DNA from: Marthasterias glacialis
Lineage: Eukaryota > Echinodermata > Asteroidea > Forcipulatida > Asteriidae
NCBI GenBank assembly: GCA_911728455.2
Contig: OU452224.1
Span: forward strand, 186,001-250,000
Direction: 5' to 3'
Length of the DNA stretch: 64,000 nt
Shown: piece by piece, positions 54,539-64,000 of the stretch
Layout of the letters: each line of letters opens with the position of its first letter
Position numbering within the stretch: position 1 is the first letter of the stretch
Notes under the pieces: generated by a model
What the model was told of the DNA's origin: nothing
What the model saw: only the letters and a program-made list of their open reading frames with translations
Database searches by the model: none
Position numbers and translations under genes: made by a program

Positions 54539-55410
54539 AATTTTTCTCTGTTCACACCAAAAATTGATGTAAAAAATCAGCTATTCTGCCCCAAATTACT
54601 TCAAATCGTGTTTGTAGGATGTTACTTTGTCTTCATTTTGTGATGAAAGATGATTGCAGGCAGACAAAACACCTTTGGTAGAAACCCTGCTGTTGATTTT
54701 CATCAAACAAGGCAGTGTTGTTTACTGAAGAAACATAAATAAAATGACATGAAACAGCCTCCTAAAGTATCTGCTCTTTTAATTATCATTCCCTTATTTT
54801 TTCGGGGGGTATGATATAGCAGTGGTGAGATATATGTTGCACTTGCTCTGCACTATTGTATTGATAACCCAATTCATTTCTAATCTGTATGTAGATTTAT
54901 CCATAAAACAGTAAGGATGGTATGAACAAAAGGATGGAGCTAATCTTACTTGACTCAATTCTGATTCAAGACAGATTTAGATCGACCAACAATTCGCCCA
55001 GATTTGTAATTTGTGACTCGGACTAAAAAAGCTTGAATCTTCTAGAAGTCCATTTATAACCATCATTTCTGTTAAGGCATCCACTTTGACATGTGAGATT
55101 AAACTATACCAATCAGTCCAGCCTCCCTGTTTCTGCCAAAATCGTTTTGTGTTCGGCCAAGAGTGGAGTACATTATAAAACTAAATTTCAAGTTTGTTTC
55201 CTATCTTTTTGAAGGAGTTATTTCAGTAGTTACTGTTATTATTGCAAAGACCAGCAGAAAGTGTCTAGCAGACCGGTGACAGTGCAGTGTCATACCAATC
55301 TAGCTATACAACAGTCCAATGAGAGTGCTTTATGAAAAAAATACACAACATGTCTGTTTCTGATTGGCTGACACTCTCCAGCACAAACAAGCAAGGCACA
55401 CGTACACGTA

Positions 55411-55418
55411 TATAAAAA
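55411..55418 (+). promoter_or_regulatory. TATA box of a plus-strand secreted-protein gene
   Basis: TATAAAAA, 30 bp before tcagtgc, a plausible initiator at about 55441. Confidence 0.65.
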
Positions 55419-55440
55419 GCTGGAGGTAGTTTGAATTACT

Positions 55441-55473
55441 CAGTGCAAGGAGAGGAGCTGTTGAACAACACAA
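55441..55473 (+). other. Putative 5' untranslated exon
   Basis: From the inferred start to caacacaa|gtaatat, spliced to the ttgttcctcag acceptor at 55551. Confidence 0.4.
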
Positions 55474-55551
55474 GTAATATTCTCACCTCACTGTTAGATC
55501 ACTGTCTGCCTCTGTTGATAGAGTTGATAGAGTTGTTACTTTGTTCCTCAG

Positions 55552-55643
55552 GAGATTCCACGTAGCTTCAGAACTCTGACTGTCTCTGCTGATTCAGTTG
55601 TTTTCCATCATGAGTCCCTTTCTTTTCTTGGCTCTTCTTGGTG
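55552..55643 (+). CDS. First coding exon with signal peptide start
   Basis: Acceptor ctttgttcctcag. ATG at 55610 in catcATGa context. The exon encodes MSPFLFLALLG and ends GGTG|GTAAGTT in phase 1, the usual phase after a signal peptide. The hydrophobic run directly after the Met is a typical signal-peptide core. It is too short to name the protein. The gene runs rightward. I found no convincing second exon before the window end, so it must lie in a long intron-rich stretch or outside. Opposite strand to the VWC/EGF exons, so a different gene. Confidence 0.55.
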
Positions 55644-56989
55644 GTAAGTTCTATGTTTATTTCAATCTGAATGTCTGTCTGTCTTGGCATAATTTCCCAA
55701 GTTGATTCTTGCTTAGTATCATCATCTGAAGTTCAGTTGAATTGATCCTACATGCTTTGACATTCAGCACACTGAAACAATGTCAATACATACATTTTTA
55801 AATAAGTAAAATTTTAAAGATTTCGAGTACAACAACCCATTAAAATCCTTCACCAATAATGCTTTGTTTCCATAATTACAAAATATTGTATCATTTCTTT
55901 AAGATATTATTTCCTCATAGCTAAAGATGATTTCATTTGAAAATAGTCTTCTGATAACCAATGTATACCAAACTTTTTAAACTGGCTACTTAGGATTGTT
56001 GTCACTGTTGGGGTTTAGGAATGTGTGAAACCCTAAAATGTTGTTGCAGTAATGTTTTATAACTTCTCCACATTTTATGCACTTCCAATTTTGAACGCAG
56101 CTTTATTTGTTTTCATGAATTTTTCTTTGGAAAAGATCATAGTTTTACAATTTCCTAAAATGATAAGTTTTTACAAAATGTTGCGTCTATTTTCAACTTC
56201 AATATTCTTTGACATCTGTCCAGATCTAAAAAAGAAGAAAAGAACCACTCCTGATTTTTAGGGAGACATAATATTTTTATATTTAGAAGACTATTTAATA
56301 AAGTAAGGACCAACCCAGTATTATACAATTCCATATTGATAATATTGAGTAGGAAGCTGTTATTTTTATTAAAACATATCCCTTTTATTTGCTGCTCAAT
56401 TTACAGCTAAAACATTGCATGTTGTCAATCAGGTCAAACTGCTGTGCATCACTCACAGTAGGGGCGTTGGCAACATTCTGAGTGATTGGCTACTTTACAG
56501 CCTTAATTAATAACAGCTTCCTCCCATTGCTTTTTGTGATTGTAATTTGAGGATACTATTTGATGATTCTTCTTGAAAATATTTCTTTATTCATGATATT
56601 TATATCAATGAGGCAAAACTGTAACAGAACAGATAACCCTACAAGGACTTTGGGTTGGTGACAATCTGTTTAATGGTTAGACTGATTACCACCAATTTTG
56701 GGGCTTTTTATCAACATTACCCAGAGTCATAATAATATAGGCCCCCCCCCCCCCAAAAAAAGGGGGCCGGATACTGTTTTCATGGTAACCATTTATGTTT
56801 ACCTTGGTACTCATACTTTGATTTTTTATAAAAACTGTACGTCTATTGTATGCCTATTGATGCCTCTAAATTTCCCATATGTTATGCACACAAAAGGTGT
56901 TTAGGTTTTAGCAGGACATCCGTTCTTCTTGGTCCAATTTAAAAAAAAATAAAAATTCCGAGTGGGGGGGGGGGGGGGGGAGTTGTTCG
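55644..56989. other. Probable first intron of the 55.6-kb gene
   Basis: No exon confirmed. A weak candidate follows caatttacag at about 56405 (open 34 codons, then stop, no donor). Poly-C at about 56742-56754 and poly-G at about 56965-56981. Confidence 0.3.
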
Positions 56990-57330
56990 GGCAATAGTAA
57001 TAATAATTAGTTCTTATATAGCGCGTTTCACAATAAGGTCTCAAAGCGCTTTTCATTAGTGCCCTAGTCATTGGGCCAATAACATTCCTGTAATCTTTCT
57101 CAGCTCCCTGGGGAGTATAAAGCCCTGAGCTGCCTTGGCGCTCCGAAGGCTTTTTCAAACACAATAACAACCTCTACCCTCGCAGGTGCCCGTTTACACC
57201 CCTGGGTGAAGACAAGCAATAATAGCAAAGTATCTTGCTCAAGGACCAAGTGTCATGACCGGGATTTGAACCCACACCTGGATGACTTGACCACCAGAAC
57301 TTGAGTCCGGTGCACTCGACCATTCCATTG
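56990..57330 (-). mobile_element. tRNA-derived SINE with LINE-like tail
   Basis: On the minus strand: tRNA-like head with B-box gtgggttcaaatcccggtca, a central body, then AAAGCGCTTTGAGACC and GCGCTATATAAGAACTAATT with (ATT)n. The tail resembles the 3' end of the LINE at 14560-14875, suggesting that a LINE of that group mobilised it. Confidence 0.75.
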
Positions 57331-57415
57331 TTGTTGTTCGTTTTTTAGCTTTTTAGTTTTTATTATTTTCTTTTTTAGCTTTTCCGATCTGTTAGTCCCA
57401 ACAACAATAGACCGA

Positions 57416-57695
57416 TTGTGCGACCAATGTTTACATGTCATCACTTGACCTATTGTGGGTACTAGGTCATCTGAGCTGATGGCAAACTATGTGCAAAAAC
57501 ATACCGTGACCAATAGAGTCACACCAAAAGTGGACTTTTGGTAATAATAACACTGAGCCAATTTATTAAAGTTGTATGTTGTGACTTTGATATTAATCAC
57601 ATTACTGTTTCATAAACTACCAGTATTCTACTACCAAAGAGGTTTATGCACTGCCGGTGTCGGACGACTACATAGCCACCTGCCTGTTATTTTCT
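57416..57695. mobile_element. TIR element AATAGACCGATTG, copy 4 (truncated)
   Basis: Starts aatagaccgattgtgcgacc and follows copy 1 and inverted copy 2 (ctgtttcataaactaccagt, cggacgactacatagccacc). It breaks off near 57695. Confidence 0.75.
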
Positions 57696-57894
57696 TAAAT
57701 AATTAACGTTCAACGGATATTTAATTAGTCAATCTTGTTTCCACCAAGCCAGGATGTGTTACATCCAAAATTTTGTAACCTTTACTTTCGGTCAAAACCG
57801 GATGTGCCATATATTTTTAAAGTGGAAGTGCAAGAGCTCCCTCTAGCGGCAGGTTCAAAACAGTTAAAAATGCACTTTTGCTTGATGTCTTTGG

Positions 57895-58200
57895 CAAAGA
57901 TTGAATTATTGTTATTATTATTATTATACATTTCTGGTAATGGAACCAAGGATGCCTCATAAGTGAACTTAATCACTGTAGCTCTCAAGCCTGAGGAAAC
58001 ATGTAGATAAAGGTGCTTGCTATGTGAACCAGAAACACCGGGGTAAACCCCTACTTTTCCATGATAAGTGTTCTGGGTTCCTTTACGTGCACTACCCATC
58101 CTAGTACACGGGACCCACGGCTTAATGTCCCATCCGAAGAACAAAGCAATCATGGCCAAGTATCATGCTCAAGGACACAAGTGCCGTGAGCGGGATTCAT
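57895..58200 (-). mobile_element. SINE related to the copy at 12323
   Basis: Left tail (TTATTA)n, then tttctggtaatggaacc. Right part has gtacacgggacccacggctt, catgctcaaggacacaagtg and a decayed B-box (gccgtgagcgggattcatga). The phrase ctcaagga-c-caagtg is shared with the SINE at 56990. Confidence 0.65.
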
Positions 58201-59859
58201 GATTAATGACTTCATCACGTGTCATGTGGTATTCTATTATAGAGTTGCAGTTTTTGATGTCATGTATCTACCACACAATGGGTTTGATAGGGTGGAATCT
58301 TGGTTTGACTTTAGACATGGACATGTTGCAAACAGATATGAAATGACAATATGATGACGTTATTACATGATTTATAATGAATTTTTAAAATTTTGACCAG
58401 TGCATATATTGGACTGCTATGGTACACACAACTCAAATAGGAGGTACAGTCACACACTCGTATGTTTTCTATGCATCACACAACTCAAAACGTACACACG
58501 GGGGGTCAAAAGTCCAAAAGCCCTCTATTGACAAGTTGAAAAAGTTAAGCTTTATCAAACTCTTTTCTTTTTTTTTACAGTTGAAACGGGAAAAGCCTTC
58601 TGTTCTGTTTAGTAACCGAAGCAATTTCTATTTTACCTTTTTGTTCTTTTTCCTACAAACACTTTTCCAAATTTCAAGATTAATATTGAGTTGAAACTTT
58701 ACATATACTTGAACCTTAACAAGCCATTGGCACCAATTATGTCATCATGATGTCATCAGGTGTCTAATTACAGTAAATAAAAGTCTCTTATTTTTTATAA
58801 TTTTAGTAAAAAATCTTAACAACTCATACAAAATAGATTTTGACAATTTATACATCATTGGAAGGTCTATAAAAACTTATTAAATTTCTTACAAAAATGA
58901 CCCAAATAATGACCATGATTTCTAGTTCAAATCAGAAGTTGATATAAAAAGGTATTCAAAAATAAAAATTTAAGTTTTGCAGTCAACATGAAAGACAAAG
59001 TAGGAATGATCTCAGTAAATGAACTATACGGCGACAAGTTTAAAATTTTTACTGTAAATTTCACAGCAGTTGTTTTGTTGTAGATAACATAGGCAACAGG
59101 TTACTTGAAAAACTTGAAAAAAAAATTTATGGTAAAAAGAAGATGCTATTTCTTGCGCGATCAAATAAGGTGTGCTTTGGCGTCCTGAAAAGACTATTGT
59201 TTTATAAATTATATTTTTTTCTTCCGTGAATAAAAGATACCCCAAGAATGAAAGTGATTTAAACCTTGAAACTTTGCATATATGAACCACATTCAGACAG
59301 CACTTGCTAAAACATTGTTGTAACCAAAGTTTACATAGGAGTTTGTGTTTACTTGTTCTGGCCCCCTCACTTTTGTGATGACAAGCAGTGCCACAGATTG
59401 CCACTGCAAAAATTTACAAAGGTTGAGAAACAACCTTGACAGTAGCCCAAACTCTATTGCAATTGAGTGCAGCTGGTGGCTTTTTCAGTTACCACTCTCA
59501 TTGAAGCACTTTGGGCAGTGGCTCTACTCTCACCATCAGCTTGTCCCTCAAAATGCCACATTTTAAAGATGGGTATAGGATAGTTATTTCAAGAAACTAA
59601 AATAGTAATTATTTTATTTTGATTTAATAAAACATAAAAACCTGAAGTATCACTTGCCACCAAAATGAACAATTTAATAAGGCCACCATTTTGGATTTTT
59701 TATTTTGTTAATGAAATTGGGTAAGAAGTACATTTACTGACAAATTCCTACATAGGAGCTAGAAAAGAAAAAAAGAAAAACAAAGAAGAAAAAACAGGAT
59801 TATTGCCGTGCTTGTTGGGATTCATTATGGCCACCAAAAACTGGCAGCAATAATTGATC
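58201..59859. other. No gene recognised
   Basis: AT-rich. Short frames lack splice signals and domains. Confidence 0.35.
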
Positions 59860-62800
59860 ACATACAGACAGGGTAGAAAGTAGGATACTGTAACAGCCTA
59901 ATTATCAATGCCTAGTTTGTTCTACAGGCTGATCAAAACATTAAGACAATTTCTAATTGCAATACAAGTCTAAGTATCATCAAACTAATTTTGATTTATT
60001 GGGGCTTGGGCCCTCACCCGAAACCAACTTTGTTTTTATCCAGAATTTGTTTCCCTTTTTTTTAATACTTTTTTAAATGGCAACATTTTATAAGTTTTGT
60101 ACATATAAATTGTCGTCAGATAATTTTTTACTTTACATTGTCCTATTGGTACAAATTATAAATCAAATTATAGCTTATAACTTTACATCGTGACGTCAAC
60201 ACTGTGTCATTGTTGCCTGTTTTATAAATGTTTTTACATTTTTGGCAAGCACGACTGGATCATAATAGTTGGGGACAACTTGTTCATGCGACCTTGTTAG
60301 CACACATTTAGATACCTTCTTGAAAAGAGGAAATTCACTGAATCCACTCCAGTTGAAAGGTAAAATGAAAACCCAACACAGAAATAAGCTTCACCTTTTA
60401 CCATTTCCATTAAGACAGTACTTCAATCAAGTGTTCTGCACCCTATGTTGATGATTCCCAGTTTGTGAAGCATGCAATGCTCATGGATTAGTAGTGCATG
60501 GGAAAGGGTTCTGTAGGGATCTGAAGGGATCTAAAAGGGAAGACACACTGTAAACCTCAGCACCCTCAGGTTACAGCTCCAACTAATTATTTCCATTTCA
60601 TTTTTTCGAACTCTTAATTCGAAGTATAATATAAATAGCTGCTTTTGAAAAAAAGGTACGCAGTGACTTACATAAGTTGAAATATTACTTGATCTTATTT
60701 GTAGACCCCCGTAGTGTTGAGAATAACTGCATGCATTTGAGTTTGGATTGTGTATTATTATGAAGTTTAGGACATTTTGTAGCCTATTTAATGAAACAGA
60801 TGATGTCATGATGACATGTCATGATAACATGATCAGGTGTCAACTTTCATCACATCAAATGATCTTGTTTACAGTATCTTTTGCACAGCATTATATAAAT
60901 TTATAGTTTTTGTGGCATATTTGAGCTCATCACAAGTGTCACACATGCTCAGACATGACAAAACTTTCAGTCTTCCATCTGGTCACAACTTGCATTAAAA
61001 TGAAAATATATTGCTGAAAGAATGATGTACCAGCCTAATTTTCAATGCCTAGTTTGTTTTACAGACTGACCAAAACACTGAACAACTTTAGAACCACTTC
61101 TGAACTGCCAGCAGACTTTGCAAACTTTGTAGAAATACAAAATGGCTGCCAATGCCATCATAAACCATGTTAGAAATGGCACTGTATTAATTTGAATACA
61201 AGATACACGTGTGCCTCTAGTCGATCAATATCATTCTACAAGTTGCTTTTGAATTTTAGATGTTATTTTCACTTTACTGCACACACTTCTTGCATCATCA
61301 CTTTGGTGTATTTTTATTAATATCACTTCGATCAATACATATGGAAACCTTGTACATTTCTGTGAGACTGCTTGAGTGAGTTTGACAAACACATCATAGC
61401 CAGTTATTAATTTCAGTTTGCCCTCCTCCTAGGAAGACCTTGTTTCAAGAACCACCAGAATCAACATCTGATTCAAAACGTGCCTCATTTAAAATTGCTC
61501 AAATTCTAAAAACTACTGTACAAGTTGTTTATAATGAATATGTATAGGTTCACCTAATTTCTTTTACATCAACCACCACTACCTAAATAAAAAGATCCCT
61601 GTGGAATAAGATTTCCAATTCTAGATCTTATTTTCACTTTGGTAAACAAGTTTCATGCATTTCTGTGAGATTACTGGATCGAGTCTAACTCCCACATTAC
61701 TGTCAGGTATTGATGTCAGTTTGCTCTATACGTTCAAGGTAATCGTTTTCAAAATTGAACTCAAAACTTGCCTCATTGATGGAAAAAAGTGTTAGTCTCA
61801 AATTACATCAAATTTACCAATAAGCTTTCTTCTGCTTTTCTAATTTATAAGGATATGCTAACAAAAGTACCAAGATAAAAGCTGTCAAATCTTCACAAGG
61901 TTCCTAACCATATACAACTATTTTAATATCACACAAATGATACCGCTTTTAGTATCACACATAGACAGGGTAGAAAGAATGATATTGTACCAGCTTAATT
62001 CTCAATGCCTAGTTTGTACTACAGCCTGACCAAAACACTGAACAACTTTAGAACCACTTCTGAACTGCCAGCAGACTTTGCAAACTTTGTAAAAATACAA
62101 AATGGCTGCCATTGCCGTCATTAACCATGTTAGAAATGGCAATGTATTAATTTGAATACAAGTTACGTGTGTGCCTATAGTAGATCAATATCAATCTACA
62201 AGTTGCTTTTGAATTCTAGATGTTAGTTTCACTTTACTGCACACACTTCTTGCATCATCACTTTGGTGTATTTTTTATTAATATCTCTTTGATCAATATA
62301 TTTGGAAACCTTGTACATTTCTGTGAGACTGCTTGAGTGAGTTTGACAAACACATCACAGTCAGTTATTATTTTCAGTATGCCCTCCTCCTAGGAAGACC
62401 TCGTTTCAAGAACCACCAGAATCAACATCTGATTCAAAACGTGCCTCATTTAAAATTGCCCAAATTCTAAAAACTACTGTACAAGTTGTTTATAATGAAT
62501 ATGTATAGGTTCACCTAATTTCTTTTACATCAACCACCACTACCTAAATAAAAAGATTCCTGTGGAATAAGATTTCCAATTCTAGATCTTATTTTCACTT
62601 TGGTAAACAAGTTTCATGCATTTCTGTGAGGTTACTGGATCGAGTCTAACTCCCACATTACTGTCAGGTATTGATGTCAGTTTGCTCTATATGTACAAGG
62701 TAATTGTTTTCAAAATTGAACTCAAAACTTGCCCCATTGATGGAAAAAAGTGTTAGTCTCAAGTTAGATCAAATTTACCAATAAGCTTTCTGCTGCTTTT

Positions 62801-64000
62801 CTAATTTATAAGGATAAGCTAGCAAAAGTACCAAGATAAAAGCCGTCTAAACTTCACAAGGTTCCTAACCATATACAACTATTTTAATATCACGCAAATG
62901 ATACCGCTTTTAGTATCACACATAGACAGGGTAGAAAGAATGATATTGTACCAGCTTAATTCTCAATGCCTAGTTTGTACTACAGCCTGACCAAAACACT
63001 AAACAACTTTAGAACCACTTCTGAACTGCCAGAAGACTTTGCAAACTTTGTAAAAATACAAAATGGCTGCCATTGCCGTCATAAACCATGTTAGAAATGG
63101 CAATGTATTAATTTGAATACAAGTTACATGTGTGCCTATAGTAGATCAATATCAATCTACAAGGTGCTTTTGAATTCTAGATGTTAGTTTCACTTTACTG
63201 CACACACTTCTTGCATCATCACTTTGGTGTATTTTTTGTTAATATCTCTTTGATCAATACATTTGGAAACCTTGTACATTTCTGTGAGACTGCTTGAGTG
63301 AGTTTAACTTCCACATCACAGCCAGTTATTAATTTCAGTATGCCCTCCTCCTAGGAAGACCTCGTTTCAAGAACCACCAGAATCAACATTTGATTCAAAA
63401 CGTGCCTCATTTAAAATTGCCCAAATTCTAAAAACTACTGTACAAGTTGTTTATAATGAATATGTATAGGTTCACCTAATTTCTTTTACATCAACCACCA
63501 CTACCTAAATAAAAAGATCCCTGTGGAATAAGATTTCCAGTTCTAGATCTAATTTTCACTTTGGTAAACAAGTTTCATGCATTTCTGTGAGATTACTGGA
63601 TCGAGTCTAACTCCCACATTACTGTCAGGTATTGATGTCAGTTTGCTCTATACGTACAAGGTAATTGTTTTCAAAATTGAACTCAAAACTTGCCCCATTG
63701 ATGGAAAAAAGTGTTAGTCTCAAGTTAGATCAAATTTACCAATAAGCTTTCTGCTGCTTTTCTAATTTATAAGGATAAGCTAGCAAAAGTACCAAGATAA
63801 AAGCCGTCTAAACTTCACAAAGTTCCTAACCATATACAACTATTTTAATATCACGCAAATGATACCGCTTTTAGTATCACACATAGACAGGGTAAATAGT
63901 AGGATAATGTACCAGCTTAATTCTCAATGCGTAGTTTGTTCTACAGCCTGATCAAAACACTGAACAACTTTAGAACCACTTCTGAACTGCCAGCAGAATT
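59860..64000. repeat. ~960-bp tandem repeat running off the window
   Basis: The landmark taccagc(c/t)taatt..caatgc recurs at about 61028, 61988, 62949 and 63910 (period 960-961); an older copy starts near 59898 (gtaacagcctaattatcaat). Units are highly similar. Inside each unit a second-level duplication is visible: catttctgtgagactgcttg and catttctgtgagattactgg lie ~300 bp apart. No coding frame; taaaaatacaaaatggctgc is a conserved core. Confidence 0.92.

Noticed and set aside
56405..56520. Second exon of the 55.6-kb gene after caatttacag
   Set aside because: Open for 34 codons to a stop in the right phase, but no domain, no donor and no conservation evidence.
46861..56981. Homopolymer C/G runs (about 46861, 52067, 56742, 56967)
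   Set aside because: Simple sequence; length is unreliable in assemblies and no function can be argued.

Overview
This is a eukaryotic, AT-rich, repeat-dominated genomic window. Spliced exons with GT..AG flanks, CR1/jockey-type and RTE-like LINE fragments, a DIRS-type retrotransposon, hAT and other TIR elements, tRNA-derived SINEs and VWC/EGF exons point to a marine invertebrate, most likely a deuterostome such as an echinoderm. The species is an inference. There is nothing prokaryotic here: no operons, CRISPR arrays or rRNA.

Layout. (1) 1-10315 is a higher-order array: blocks of a 66-bp minisatellite alternate with eight copies of a ~450-bp spacer. Every spacer carries, on the minus strand, an exon-like module of exactly 131 bp with conserved splice-like borders. 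(2) 10316-14880 holds a 23-bp tandem repeat, a SINE, a TIR element and two LINE 3' fragments. (3) 14883-29015 is a three-copy tandem locus. Each copy has a leader, a ~91-bp satellite, a minus-strand exon-like module (114, 114 and 111 bp) and a common downstream segment. Each copy has taken a different transposon: a LINE in copy 1, a hAT element with perfect 8-bp target duplications in copy 2, and a CACTG-ended element with its own promoter and spliced gene in copy 3. (4) 29824-31322 is a broken DIRS-like element. (5) 31600-38040 is a tandem segmental duplication whose second copy is split by a possible solo LTR and by a LINE. (6) 38482-47552 holds a second GTCTCG-rich hAT-like element, a LINE with an inverted 5' part and a MITE in its reading frame, a 23-bp GGGTCAGGG satellite, and several foldback/TIR elements. 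(7) 48-53.3 kb carries the most convincing host coding sequence: minus-strand exons including a clear von Willebrand factor C module and an EGF-like module that has an in-frame stop. (8) 55.4-55.65 kb is the TATA promoter and signal-peptide exon of a plus-strand secreted protein; the rest was not found. (9) 57-58.2 kb has two SINEs, and from ~59.86 kb to the window edge runs a ~960-bp tandem repeat.

Most long open frames are by-products of tandem repeats whose period, or three times whose period, preserves frame. The two exon-like families (8 x 131 bp and 3 x ~114 bp), all on the minus strand and embedded in satellite, are the least explained part. They could be tandemly duplicated exons of one gene or two genes with satellite-expanded introns, or relics of such genes.
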